64,000 bases of DNA from Bacillus sp. N1-1 (GTDB lineage Bacteria; Bacillota; Bacilli; Bacillales; Guptibacillaceae), in NCBI RefSeq assembly GCF_009818105.1, contig NZ_CP046564.1, positions 4,030,001-4,094,000 of the forward strand, given 5' to 3'. Under the pieces are notes generated by a model that was not told where the DNA came from, made no database searches, and was given only the letters and a program-made list of their open reading frames with translations. Both the position numbers and the translations under genes were made by a program. Below are positions 1 through 8,867 of the stretch, one piece after another. How positions within the stretch are numbered: position 1 is the stretch's first letter; the number at the start of each line of letters is the position of its first letter.

Positions 1-1512
1 CAAAATCTCACCTTCATGCCTTCTTGTGTAGGCATAAATTTGGTTATGGTCTTCAAGAATGAGGTCATACTGTCCGTAGACAAGAATCGGATTTTCCTTT
101 CGAAGACCAATCAATTCCTTATAATAATGGTAAACAGAATCAGGCTCATTTACAGCGGCATTCGCATTGATTTCTTTGTAATTCGGGTTTACTTTGATCC
201 ATGGATTTCCTGTTGTGAACCCAGCGTTTGGTGAGTCGTTCCACTGCATTGGTGTTCTTGCATTGTCTCGTCCTTTTTTGTAAATTGCCTGCATGATTTT
301 GTCTGGGTCTTCTTTATCCTGCTCCACTTTTTCTTCGTACATGTTTAACGTCTCGATGTCTTTGTACTCGTCAATGGAATCGAAATGGACGTTGGTCATC
401 CCAAGTTCTTCTCCTTGATAGATATAAGGTGTTCCCTGAAGCGTATGCAGGAAGGTTGCGAGCATTTTTGCTGACTCTACGCGATAAGTCGTGTCGTCCC
501 CAAATCGCGAGACCATTCTCGGCTGATCATGGTTGTTTAGATAGAGGCTGTTCCATCCTGCTCCCTCTAGTCCTTTCTGCCATTTTGTGAACGTATCCTT
601 CAAATCTTTTAGCTTAAGAGGCTGAACGTCCCACTTCCCATCACCTGAATCAAGATCTACATGTTCAAATTGGAAGACCATATTTAGCTCATTGCGGTCA
701 TCGGCAGTGTAATTTTGCGCTTCGGCTACGCCGACACCAGGCATTTCACCAACCGTCATGACATCATAATGAGAGAGAACCTTCTCATTCATCTCCTTCA
801 GGTATTCATGAATGCGCGGTCCATTCATGAAATAATCGCCTCCATGGACATAGCGTTTCACATTTGGATTTGGCGCATCTGGAAGCCCAGGGACTTTCGA
901 GATAAAATTAATCACATCCATGCGGAAGCCATCAATTCCTTTATCAAGCCACCACTTCATCATGTCATACACTTCTTGTCTTAACGCTGGGTTCTCCCAG
1001 TTTAAATCAGGCTGCTTTTTGCTGAATAAATGCAGGTAGTATTCATCTGACGTTTCATCATAATCCCAAGCAGAACCACTAAAAGCGGCTTCCCAGTTAT
1101 TTGGCTCCCTGCCTTCTTTCCCTTTTCTCCAAATGTAATAGTCTCTGTACGGATTGTCTTTTGATTTACGACTTTCTTCAAACCACTTGTGTTCATCAGA
1201 GGAATGATTTACGACGAGATCCATAATAAGCTTCATGCCTCGCGCATGAACTTCATGAAGCATTTCTTCCCAATCGCCCATCGTTCCAAATTCGTCCATG
1301 ATCGCACGGTAGTCACTAATATCATAGCCGTTATCGTCATTAGGTGATTGATAGACTGGAGATAGCCAGATGACATCGACTCCGAGGTCTTTCAAGTAGT
1401 CCAGCTTTTCCGTTATGCCTTTAATGTCACCAACACCATCGCCATTACTATCATTAAAACTTCGAGGATAAATTTGATAAACGACACTTTCTTTCCACCA
1501 TGTTTTCTCCAT
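1..1512 (-). CDS. GH13 alpha-glucosidase (oligo-1,6-glucosidase type), 3' end cut by window
   Basis: Cytoplasmic glycoside hydrolase family 13 enzyme that splits short alpha-glucosides (isomaltose, maltose-type oligomers) taken up by the ABC transporter encoded just upstream. The reading frame starts at an ATG at 1512 (MEKTWWKESVVYQIYPRSF, the classic GH13_31 opening) and stays open to base 1, giving 504 residues of the usual roughly 555. Visible catalytic motifs are GFRMDVINF with the nucleophile Asp near residue 199, VGEMPGV with the acid/base Glu near 255, and NHDQPR near 327. These positions match the family. The gene is last in the visible LacI-controlled operon, 30 bp after the MalG-type permease. 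Exact substrate preference (alpha-1,6 versus alpha-1,4) cannot be read from sequence alone. Confidence 0.93.
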   Translation of the reverse strand, partial: MEKTWWKESVVYQIYPRSFNDSNGDGVGDIKGITEKLDYLKDLGVDVIWLSPVYQSPNDDNGYDISDYRAIMDEFGTMGDWEEMLHEVHARGMKLIMDLVVNHSSDEHKWFEESRKSKDNPYRDYYIWRKGKEGREPNNWEAAFSGSAWDYDETSDEYYLHLFSKKQPDLNWENPALRQEVYDMMKWWLDKGIDGFRMDVINFISKVPGLPDAPNPNVKRYVHGGDYFMNGPRIHEYLKEMNEKVLSHYDVMTVGEMPGVGVAEAQNYTADDRNELNMVFQFEHVDLDSGDGKWDVQPLKLKDLKDTFTKWQKGLEGAGWNSLYLNNHDQPRMVSRFGDDTTYRVESAKMLATFLHTLQGTPYIYQGEELGMTNVHFDSIDEYKDIETLNMYEEKVEQDKEDPDKIMQAIYKKGRDNARTPMQWNDSPNAGFTTGNPWIKVNPNYKEINANAAVNEPDSVYHYYKELIGLRKENPILVYGQYDLILEDHNQIYAYTRRHEGEIL

Positions 1513-1541
1513 CTTTCAACACTCCTAACGTTTTATTCTCT

Positions 1542-2360
1542 CTATTTAATCGCGCCTTTCGTTACCCCACTAATCACCCATTTTTGTGCAAAGATGTACA
1601 CTAGAATCATTGGGGCAAGGGCCATGAGGTAAGAAGCAAAGGCAAGATTATAATCTGTACTAAACTGAGATTGGAAAATATATTGCACTAACGGTAACGT
1701 AGCTAGGTCCTGATCACTCAAAATAACGAGTGGAAGCATGAAATCATTCCATGCCCATAGGGTTGTTAAAATACCGACTGTTGCATTCATCGGTGCAAGT
1801 AGTGGGAAAATGACTTTCCAAAAGACTCCCCAGGTGCTCGCTCCGTCCATGATCGCAGCTTCTTCTAGCTCTTTTGGAATCGATTTAATATAGCCAACGT
1901 AGATAAAAACGTTAAATGCGAGTCCGTAGACGACATAGAGCATAATTAAGCCAACAAGATTATCAATTCCCCATGCACTTGTTTGTTTGACGATCGGGAG
2001 CATGATAATCGGAAAAGGAACGAACATCGCACTAACGAAATAGTAGAAGAGAAACTTATAAAACTTTTTATGCATATTCCGTGCAATCGCATAAGCGACC
2101 AACGAATTTGTTAGCAGTGTAAGAACCACAACAAATAACGTAATAAAAAGACTGTTTCCAAGAGCGTTAAAGAAATTGGTCAGTTCAATCGCGTCAGTAA
2201 AATTTTCAAAGCGCCATTCTTTCGGCAAAGCGAGAAATGAATTAGCTAATTCCTGCGGCGTTTTGAGGGCGATCGTTACAGTCAGGTACAATGGAAATAG
2301 AATGAGTAAGGATCCGAGAATCAATAATGACGTAATGAACCAATTGGCTTTCTTCCGCAT
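1542..2360 (-). CDS. Carbohydrate ABC transporter permease (MalG-type, CUT1)
   Basis: Inner subunit of a binding-protein-dependent sugar importer, 272 aa, with an N-terminal membrane segment (WFITSLLILGSLLILFPLYL) and about six membrane helices in total. The cytoplasmic EAA loop is visible as EAAIMDGASTWGVFWKVIFP around residues 165-185, the contact site for the ATPase. The start overlaps the stop of the MalF-type gene by 1 bp, so the two are translationally coupled. No ATPase gene is present, which is normal for CUT1 importers that share an MsmK/MsmX-type ATPase encoded elsewhere. The neighbouring alpha-glucosidase points to alpha-glucosides as substrate (inference). Confidence 0.93.
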   Translation of the reverse strand: MRKKANWFITSLLILGSLLILFPLYLTVTIALKTPQELANSFLALPKEWRFENFTDAIELTNFFNALGNSLFITLFVVVLTLLTNSLVAYAIARNMHKKFYKFLFYYFVSAMFVPFPIIMLPIVKQTSAWGIDNLVGLIMLYVVYGLAFNVFIYVGYIKSIPKELEEAAIMDGASTWGVFWKVIFPLLAPMNATVGILTTLWAWNDFMLPLVILSDQDLATLPLVQYIFQSQFSTDYNLAFASYLMALAPMILVYIFAQKWVISGVTKGAIK

Positions 2361-3229
2361 TACATTTCCACCTCTCTTTTCTGTAAGACCTTAATTTGAA
2401 ACACCGATACGGCAACGATGATGATAAAGTAAACAACAGCATTCGCAGACTGGTAAGCAAACTCTCCGCCTTCAAATCCACCACGGTAAATCAAGAGTGA
2501 GATAGATTCTGTTGACTGCCCGGGTCCACCTCCGGTTAAAGCAATAATATGATCGAACACCATCAGGAAGTTTTTCATCGCAAGAACCATGTTGATCGTA
2601 AAGAAGGTCGCGATAAGCGGGAACGTAATGCTCCAAAACTTTCTCCAGGCGTTAGCACCGTCGATACTTGCGGCTTCATACAAATCTTCAGGAATCGTTA
2701 CCAGACCAGCTAGATAGAGAATCGTGTTAAAGGCAACCGCCTGCCAAACCGCGACAATGACAATCCCGACCCAGGCAAGATCCTGATCACCCAGGATGTT
2801 TTGGGTTAAGGCGTTTATCCCTAAAGCCTCAGCAATCTCCGGAATAAAGTGGGCAAAAATAAAGTTAAATATGTAGCCAACAATTAAGATACTTAAAATA
2901 TTTGGCATAAAGTAAACGGCCCGAAGCGTTTTTTGAAATTTGATCTTAGCGTTTAACCCCATCGCAACGATCAGACTAATGATGTTAACAATGATGGTTG
3001 AAACCACGGCAAATTTAAATGTAAACAGATAGGCATGAAGGGCGCGATCGTCCTGGAACACATTGATGTAATTCTTCAATCCAACAAAATCAAAATCCCC
3101 ATACCCTCTCCAATTCGTAAAGCTATAATAAACACCTTGAAGTGCAGGATAAGTATGAAAAGTAAAAAAAAGCAACAGAGCTGGGACAGTCATGAAAATA
3201 AATGCGTTTTTCCGTTTATGCATGTTCAC
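2360..3229 (-). CDS. Carbohydrate ABC transporter permease (MalF-type, CUT1)
   Basis: Second membrane subunit of the same importer, 289 aa. It opens with a short positively charged stretch followed by a membrane helix (AFIFMTVPALLLFFTF) and carries the EAA loop EAASIDGANAWRKFWSITFP near residue 190. It pairs with the MalG-type permease to form the channel. A GC-rich stem-loop separates it from the upstream binding-protein gene and may set subunit stoichiometry. Length and architecture are standard for CUT1 permeases of this short type. Confidence 0.93.
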   Translation of the reverse strand: MNMHKRKNAFIFMTVPALLLFFTFHTYPALQGVYYSFTNWRGYGDFDFVGLKNYINVFQDDRALHAYLFTFKFAVVSTIIVNIISLIVAMGLNAKIKFQKTLRAVYFMPNILSILIVGYIFNFIFAHFIPEIAEALGINALTQNILGDQDLAWVGIVIVAVWQAVAFNTILYLAGLVTIPEDLYEAASIDGANAWRKFWSITFPLIATFFTINMVLAMKNFLMVFDHIIALTGGGPGQSTESISLLIYRGGFEGGEFAYQSANAVVYFIIIVAVSVFQIKVLQKREVEM

Positions 3230-3248
3230 CTCTCCTTTATGGTAAATG

Positions 3249-3271
3249 AAGGGGGCAAGCGATGCCCCCTT
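3249..3271 (-). promoter_or_regulatory. Intercistronic stem-loop between binding-protein and permease genes
   Basis: Perfect 8-bp inverted repeat AAGGGGGC / GCCCCCTT with a 7-nt loop, starting 4 bp after the binding-protein stop codon and ending 20 bp before the MalF-type start. It lacks a following T-run on the minus strand. A role as an RNA 3' stabiliser or partial terminator that favours the binding protein over the permeases is more likely than full termination (inference, as known for maltose operons). Confidence 0.6.
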
Positions 3272-3275
3272 TCAC

Positions 3276-4502
3276 TTATCGGTTCTGAACCTTTTTCCAC
3301 TCATCATCCATCTTTTTCAAAAATTCTTCCTTATTCTTGTTAATAAGGAAATCCTGAATTAAGTTCTCTGCTTGCATGCCTGCAGGGTAGTAATGATCGG
3401 GAAAGCTTGTAATCGAACCTTCCTCAAAATTCTCTTTGATCCCTTCCATAATCGGATCTTCCTGGAACACACCCTCAACAGCAGAAAATGCTGACTGATC
3501 ATCAATGTATTGCTGAGCATTTTCTTCATTTAACATGAATTCAACAAATTTCTTGGCTTCCTCTGACTTCTCAGTACCTTGATTAATCGCAAATACCACA
3601 TCCACACCAGAAACGAGTTTGTTCTCTTCAGGATTATTTGTAACTGGCATAGCAAACACGCCTAAGTTAATATCCGGGTTGGCTTTCTTGATTTCTGGAA
3701 TCGCCCAGTTTCCTTGGAGATACATCACACTTTCGCCTTTAGCAAAAGCCGTGTTCCCATCTCCGTAAGCAACGCCCATGTTGTCTTTATGACCATATTC
3801 TAAAAGTGTCAACATTTTATCCGCCACTTCGGGATAATCTTCTTGAAAACTCGCCTCGCCGCTGTTCACTTTCTTCGCAAATTCTTCAGGTTGAATGTTT
3901 GCAGCAAGAGAGTTCCAGGGAATCATTCCAGTCCAGGCGTCTTTCAATGTAAGATAAATTGGAATCTCACCCTCTGACTTTGCTTTTTCTAAAACGGCCG
4001 TGAACTCATCCCATGTCTTCGGAACTTCTAAACCGAGCTCTTCAAATTTATCTTTATTGTAGATGACAGCGTTTGCATTTGTTGCATATGGAATGCCATA
4101 CGTTCCGTCTTTCTCTTCCCCAACTAAACGATTGATCATATCCAAATAAGCAGGTTGGATGTTGCCGGTCATTTCTGTATCTGAGAAATCCATTAAAACG
4201 CCAGCACGTGCCATTTCACCGTAGGTAGCATTTCCGCCAATCGCCATGACAGCAGGGAGATCATCTTTCGTTAATCGGGATTTCAAAACCGTCTCTGCCT
4301 CAGGCGGGGCATTTAACTTAACGTCAATATCTGGATTTTCTTCTTCAAACTTTTTAATAAGGGTCTTATAGGTTTCTGTATTCTCAGATTTATTCGAGAA
4401 CACCTCAAGCGCATCGTCATCTCCACCACTGCAACCTGTTAAAAGCGCTGCCCCGAGTGCCATTGAAACAAAACCTGTAACCACTTTGCTAGAAAGTTTC
4501 AT
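3276..4502 (-). CDS. Extracellular sugar-binding lipoprotein of ABC transporter (MalE-type)
   Basis: Solute-binding protein, 408 aa. It starts with a lipoprotein signal peptide (MKLSSKVVTGFVSMALGAALLTGC) whose lipobox LLTGC predicts lipidation of Cys24 and anchoring outside the membrane. The mature part has the family 1 solute-binding fold signature, with FEEENPDIDVKL early and YGIPYATNANAVIYNKDKFEELG in the middle. It is the first structural gene of the operon, with a LacI-type operator 50 bp upstream of its start. It delivers sugar to the MalF/MalG-type permeases; an oligo-alpha-glucoside is the likely ligand given the GH13 gene. Confidence 0.93.
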   Translation of the reverse strand: MKLSSKVVTGFVSMALGAALLTGCSGGDDDALEVFSNKSENTETYKTLIKKFEEENPDIDVKLNAPPEAETVLKSRLTKDDLPAVMAIGGNATYGEMARAGVLMDFSDTEMTGNIQPAYLDMINRLVGEEKDGTYGIPYATNANAVIYNKDKFEELGLEVPKTWDEFTAVLEKAKSEGEIPIYLTLKDAWTGMIPWNSLAANIQPEEFAKKVNSGEASFQEDYPEVADKMLTLLEYGHKDNMGVAYGDGNTAFAKGESVMYLQGNWAIPEIKKANPDINLGVFAMPVTNNPEENKLVSGVDVVFAINQGTEKSEEAKKFVEFMLNEENAQQYIDDQSAFSAVEGVFQEDPIMEGIKENFEEGSITSFPDHYYPAGMQAENLIQDFLINKNKEEFLKKMDDEWKKVQNR

Positions 4503-4551
4503 CTTATTTCCTCCCTGGTTTTCATTTAATTTAATACGTTAATAAACTTAA

Positions 4552-4564
4552 GTAAACGTTTAAC
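4552..4564. promoter_or_regulatory. LacI-family operator upstream of the sugar-transport operon
   Basis: Palindrome TAAACGTTTA within AGTAAACGTTTAAC, with the central CG typical of LacI/GalR operators, lying between the regulator's stop and the binding-protein start. A near-identical palindrome precedes the regulator gene itself, so both are probably bound by the adjacent LacI-family protein. CcpA could also recognise such a site. Confidence 0.7.
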
Positions 4565-4566
4565 TA

Positions 4567-4604
4567 AATCCGTAAAAAAAATTAATTTATTTTTTTTACG
4601 GATT
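4567..4604 (-). terminator. AT-rich perfect inverted repeat across the lacI-family stop codon
   Basis: 15-bp perfect inverted repeat AATCCGTAAAAAAAA / TTTTTTTTACGGATT with an 8-nt loop. The loop contains the regulator's stop codon (TTA on the plus strand at 4582). As RNA it gives a stem ending in A/U pairs, so it could work as a weak terminator for the regulator transcript. The low GC content makes this uncertain. Confidence 0.45.
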
Positions 4605-5589
4605 CTCTCTCAATAATCCGATGAGGCATGATTCGACTTTCAACTGTTTTACCACTGGCAATCGACGAAAATAGCATTTCGGCTCCAACCTGACCCATCT
4701 CGTACAGAGGTTGAGCGACTGTTGTAAGTGGTGGAATAATCATTTGCGCAATCTTGATATTGTCATAGCCAATAACAGACAACTGATCAGGCACCTTAAT
4801 GCCGAGCTTATATGCGGCAGAAATGACGCCGACTGCTACATCATCACTACTCGCTATAATACCAGTAAGATCAGGAAATCGTGACAATAGAGGCTCCAAG
4901 TTATTAAAACCATCTTCATATGCAAATCCGTTTGTATAAATGATCTGCTCCTCGCTCGCACTTAATCCAAAATGCTGTAATGCTTCTAGAAAACCTTGTG
5001 CCCTTGGATAACCGGCAATCTTATCTTCTTTAGGACCGCTTATCATTCCAAGCTTCTTATGACCTTGATTGATCATGTATTGTGTAGCACTAAATACAGC
5101 AGATCGATCGTTAACCTTCACATATGGTAATTGAAACTCTAACGATTCAGTTGAAATCAGAACAACGGGTATCCCCATCTTTTTCATAATATCATCATAT
5201 TCTTTTGTCATCACTTCACTAACGTAAAGAATACCTTCCACTCTTTTTTCATTTAAAAGCTGCAAATATTTCTTTGTTCGCTTCCCGCTTGAATCCGTAT
5301 GACAGACGATCACACTGTGCCCAAGTTCATGGGCAATGTTCTCAATTCCATTCAAAATTTCTGAAGACAGCATACTTGATACATCAGGAAACAGGACACC
5401 GATCGTTTGCGTCTTCTTATTGATTAACCCTCTGGCAACTGCATTCGGTTGATACCCTAGCTCTTCAATGGCATCAAGAACTTTTTTCTTCGTCTTCGGA
5501 GAATACCCAGGCAAATCATTTAAAATCCTGGATACGGTAGCAATTGAAACATTTGCTTTTCTAGCGACATCTTTAATGGTAGAGGCCAT
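4582..5589 (-). CDS. LacI-family transcriptional regulator
   Basis: Repressor of 335 aa with the N-terminal LacI helix-turn-helix and hinge (TIKDVARKANVSIATVSRIL) followed by a periplasmic-binding-like effector domain (GVLFPDVSSMLSSEILNGIE; VIGYDNIKIAQMIIPPLTTV). It probably senses the sugar carried by the adjacent importer. A perfect 12-bp operator palindrome lies just upstream of its ribosome binding site, which suggests autoregulation, and a second one lies before the transport operon. The start is the ATG at 5589 with GAAGG 7 bp upstream. Confidence 0.94.
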   Translation of the reverse strand: MASTIKDVARKANVSIATVSRILNDLPGYSPKTKKKVLDAIEELGYQPNAVARGLINKKTQTIGVLFPDVSSMLSSEILNGIENIAHELGHSVIVCHTDSSGKRTKKYLQLLNEKRVEGILYVSEVMTKEYDDIMKKMGIPVVLISTESLEFQLPYVKVNDRSAVFSATQYMINQGHKKLGMISGPKEDKIAGYPRAQGFLEALQHFGLSASEEQIIYTNGFAYEDGFNNLEPLLSRFPDLTGIIASSDDVAVGVISAAYKLGIKVPDQLSVIGYDNIKIAQMIIPPLTTVAQPLYEMGQVGAEMLFSSIASGKTVESRIMPHRIIERESVKKIN

Positions 5590-5605
5590 GGCTTACCTTC
5601 TTTCA

Positions 5606-5617
5606 GTAAACGTTTAC
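5606..5617. promoter_or_regulatory. LacI-family operator, perfect palindrome
   Basis: GTAAACGTTTAC, a perfect 12-bp palindrome with central CG, placed directly upstream of the regulator's Shine-Dalgarno sequence. It has the same core as the site at 4552-4564. This arrangement fits negative autoregulation by the LacI-family protein. Confidence 0.72.
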
Positions 5618-5700
5618 GTAATATCTTAATAACATGATAACCTGTATTGAAAACCTTTTCAATTAATTTTTGATTTTTTTTAAAACATACCAGATAAAGT

Positions 5701-5738
5701 AGACTCCCGAAAACCATCAACATGATTTTCAGGAGTCT
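5701..5738 (-). terminator. Terminator-like hairpin downstream of galU
   Basis: Inverted repeat AGACTCC.GAAAA / TTTTC.GGAGTCT with one internal mismatch, located 9 bp past the galU stop on the minus strand. The T-run is interrupted (TACTTTATCT), so strength is uncertain. It separates galU from the LacI-family regulator. Confidence 0.55.
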
Positions 5739-5746
5739 CTAAATGG

Positions 5747-6637
5747 CTAAGACTGATAAGATAATTCCTTCTCCACAACACTCTTCAAATAAGCCATCAC
5801 TTCGCCCTGAAGATCTTCTCTCCCCAAAGCAAAATCAACCGTCGCCTTAATAAACCCAAATTTATCGCCAACATCATAACGATCGCCTTCAAATTCATGT
5901 GCAATAACAGCTTGTGAATCATTCAATACCTTAATCGCATCCGTCAATTGCACCTCGCCACCAGCACCAGTTGGTAACGGTTCAAGAATTTCAAAAATTT
6001 CAGGAGTTAGCACGTAGCGACCAAGAATCGCATAGTTAGACGGCGCCTCTTCCATTGAAGGTTTCTCCACAAACGTTTCAACGGGGATCACGCCTTCTTC
6101 CAACACGCCTTCTTTTGGCGCGATAATGCCATACTTTGAAACTTGGTCTTCAGCTACTTGTTGAACGCCAACAACCGAACTGTTGTAGCGATTGTAAACA
6201 TCCATCAACTGACCGATACATGGTACTTCAGAGCGAACGATATCGTCTCCTAATAGTACCGCAAAAGGCTCGTCACCGATGAAACTCTCCGCACAACCAA
6301 TCGCGTGACCAAGTCCTTTTGGCTCTTTCTGACGGATGTAATGAATGTTTGCTAGATTTGAGATCTTTTGGACTTCTTCCAACATCTCGTGTTTTTGCTT
6401 TTTCGTAAGTGTTTCTTCTAGTTCATATGATTTATCAAAATGATCTTCAATGGCGCGTTTTCCACGTCCGCTGACGATAATAATGTCTTCAATCCCCGCT
6501 CGCACTGCCTCTTCAACAATGTATTGAATTGTTGGCTTGTCCACGATTGGGAGCATTTCTTTCGGTTGAGCTTTCGTTGCTGGTAGGAATCTTGTTCCGA
6601 GGCCAGCAGCTGGGATAATCGCTTTTCTTACTTTCAT
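5747..6637 (-). CDS. galU: UTP--glucose-1-phosphate uridylyltransferase
   Basis: Makes UDP-glucose from UTP and glucose-1-phosphate in the cytoplasm (the B. subtilis orthologue is called gtaB). The 296-aa protein carries the signature [20 protein letters not shown] at residues 10-29, [13 protein letters not shown], and [14 protein letters not shown] downstream; length equals the family norm (about 292). UDP-glucose feeds the UDP-glucose dehydrogenase and UDP-xylose synthase encoded near 20-22 kb and can also glucosylate teichoic acid. It stands between the sugar importer operon and the teichoic-acid-type cluster, apparently as a single gene with a terminator-like hairpin behind it. Confidence 0.96.
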   Translation of the reverse strand: MKVRKAIIPAAGLGTRFLPATKAQPKEMLPIVDKPTIQYIVEEAVRAGIEDIIIVSGRGKRAIEDHFDKSYELEETLTKKQKHEMLEEVQKISNLANIHYIRQKEPKGLGHAIGCAESFIGDEPFAVLLGDDIVRSEVPCIGQLMDVYNRYNSSVVGVQQVAEDQVSKYGIIAPKEGVLEEGVIPVETFVEKPSMEEAPSNYAILGRYVLTPEIFEILEPLPTGAGGEVQLTDAIKVLNDSQAVIAHEFEGDRYDVGDKFGFIKATVDFALGREDLQGEVMAYLKSVVEKELSYQS

Positions 6638-6742
6638 AAATAACTTCCTTTCTTGAGTCTAACCACTCTTTTAGCAATGCCTAACGGTTAATGAGTACAC
6701 ATTCTAATTCCAACTAGCAAATAGAGGTGAGTATTCATCATC

Positions 6743-8842
6743 TTATACTTCAAGCTTAAGTTGCCTGTTCAATTGCAAATCACTTCTGACTAACTCATTC
6801 AATCTTCTAAAATACTCCTTATAGTAACCAGATTCGTAATGTGAAGGATTATTCCCATAAGGATGAGCGTAATGACCGATAAATCCATCACTTGTTAAAT
6901 CGATCACCTTGATATTAGGGAGACGATTGATAAAGTAGTTGTTTAACTTATCCCAAAAAACGTTATTTCTTCGGATCAATTTTTGACGACTGTCTGAATA
7001 AGACTTAACATTCCCCTGTTCATCATAATACCTTGTCGTAAATTGCCCTTTGCTAAGAATGATTCTTTCTTCAGGAATAATCCTTAAGAGCTCCTCTATA
7101 AACCGGTCAACCGCAGATTTCCAAAGTTGAAAATAATCATGGTTGTTTTGATGATCGATCACCTTACTGTTACGCTGCAATTCAGAATACAGATTGGTTT
7201 GCCTCAATAACAAACTAGCACTAACATAAGAGTCATCACTTATGCGAAACACGTCTCTTGCTGCATCCGCTAGGAAGTCCAAGATCAGATATTCTGGTTT
7301 TGATTGAGATAAGTCCCTGATAAACGTTTTATTAAAGTCTCTCATGATCGGCAATTGTTCGCTCTTGTTCATATGTTTTAGATCATTAAGTTCAAGCGAC
7401 ACAGGATTTGACATTAAACTAATAATGGATGATTGAATGTGCGTAAATGTACATTGATAGAACCTTTTGTACTCCGGAATGAAATAAGGCTTTGATTCAA
7501 AGGCATTTCTACTAAAGCATGACCCAAGAACGGCAAGTCGTATGACATCATCTGAAAAGGTTGATTTATCGTTTTTGACATCTATTGAAATTTGATTTTT
7601 GTGGTTACGAGAGAAACTGGTTACCAATGGCTGTGCCTTTGGCTTCATTCTAACGATAGAATTCAATGGTAGAGAAGGGTCTCCAGAAACGAGTACATCT
7701 ACTTTCTCATTTTGGCCCATCTTTATTTCTAAAAACAGATCCCAACTCTGAAGTTCTTGTTGAATAGTAGAATCAATTATTTTAGAAAGATCAACTACTC
7801 CTTCAAAACCTTCTGACGTTAGTCTAAGGCTACTTTTCTCACCTTCAAAATACGTGAATTCATTTCCATAAGTAAACCGTTTTTTAGCAACCAATGACAG
7901 ACTTTCCTCACCCAATTTGGAAAGATCCAACTCCGGCGAATAAAGCTTACCTTTAAGGTTTAGAACTTGATCACTTAAAGAAAGTTCAACGACTTCAGCA
8001 ACAATGTTCTTTTTCCGGATCAATAGAGAGAAGGTTTTTTTCCCTGTAATATAAGGTTTCATTTTTAAGGCATTATTCGAATTCAACGTCTCGTAATGAT
8101 ACATAGTTTCAGCGGTATTTTTTGTTGAGTAAACTAGGGATTCCGCTGACTTTTGTCCGGTTATATACAATCTTATAAAGGCATCCCAAGCCTGTTCATT
8201 GTTTTCTAGTTCACCGTTAAACATATGGTTAACGTTAACTGTTTCACTACACCGTGTTCCTTGATATTTTAGGTGAAACACTTTCTCCTCATCATACTGA
8301 AAAAGATTCATTTGTTCCCTTCTCTTAAAAACTAATTGACATGTTAGTTTTTCAAAGAAATTTTCACTTAAATCATTTGATTGAAGTGAGATTTCAGGAG
8401 TCAATTCCCCATTTTTATAGTCAGCAGATTCCAAGTTTGCTTGAAGGTTGATCATCGTAATAAGGAAGCCCAAACCACCGTCACCCGCTCTATATGGTTT
8501 CGCTTTAAAAAGAGGATTAACTGTGAAGGGATGATAAACCGAATTCAATTGGTGGTCTATTTTCAATCGATAAGAATGACCACCATTATTGACATAAAAA
8601 TACCAAACTTGTCCTTCTTCCAACAGTTTCATATTTAATAATTTATCAATTTCGATTTCAAAGATGAAGTTCTCTTTATTGACTTTTAAAGAAAAATTTC
8701 TTTCATCTAAATATTCAATTGTATGTTCGATAACTCTTCGTTTAACACAAATGGTAGCATCTTCACTCAAATACTGATCGGACTGGCCCCATAAGGAAAT
8801 GATTCCATTGCGATAGTCAACTTTAGAGACCTTTACTTCCAA
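6743..8842 (-). CDS. DUF6270 (SGNH-like) protein with N-terminal accessory repeats, paralogue 1
   Basis: Protein of unknown function. The C-terminal third looks like DUF6270: VLGSCFSRNAF near residue 440, and DGFIGHYAHPYGNNPSHY near the C-terminus, a layout recalling SGNH esterases/acyltransferases (GSC for GDS; a late D..HP). Before it are two to three copies of a roughly 125-residue repeat with WDLF/WDAF and VKPY/MKPY-TG marks, also found in its neighbour and in the TagF-like polymerase. I chose a TTG start at 8842: it has AGAAAGGG 8 bp upstream, lies 25 bp after the previous stop and gives 699 aa against 698 for the paralogue. An ATG at 8911 lacks a ribosome site and overlaps the previous gene by 44 bp. 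No signal peptide or membrane helix is seen. A polymer-tailoring role is inferred from context. Confidence 0.78.
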   Translation of the reverse strand: MEVKVSKVDYRNGIISLWGQSDQYLSEDATICVKRRVIEHTIEYLDERNFSLKVNKENFIFEIEIDKLLNMKLLEEGQVWYFYVNNGGHSYRLKIDHQLNSVYHPFTVNPLFKAKPYRAGDGGLGFLITMINLQANLESADYKNGELTPEISLQSNDLSENFFEKLTCQLVFKRREQMNLFQYDEEKVFHLKYQGTRCSETVNVNHMFNGELENNEQAWDAFIRLYITGQKSAESLVYSTKNTAETMYHYETLNSNNALKMKPYITGKKTFSLLIRKKNIVAEVVELSLSDQVLNLKGKLYSPELDLSKLGEESLSLVAKKRFTYGNEFTYFEGEKSSLRLTSEGFEGVVDLSKIIDSTIQQELQSWDLFLEIKMGQNEKVDVLVSGDPSLPLNSIVRMKPKAQPLVTSFSRNHKNQISIDVKNDKSTFSDDVIRLAVLGSCFSRNAFESKPYFIPEYKRFYQCTFTHIQSSIISLMSNPVSLELNDLKHMNKSEQLPIMRDFNKTFIRDLSQSKPEYLILDFLADAARDVFRISDDSYVSASLLLRQTNLYSELQRNSKVIDHQNNHDYFQLWKSAVDRFIEELLRIIPEERIILSKGQFTTRYYDEQGNVKSYSDSRQKLIRRNNVFWDKLNNYFINRLPNIKVIDLTSDGFIGHYAHPYGNNPSHYESGYYKEYFRRLNELVRSDLQLNRQLKLEV

Positions 8843-8867
8843 TTCTAAAACCCTTTCTCTATTAAAC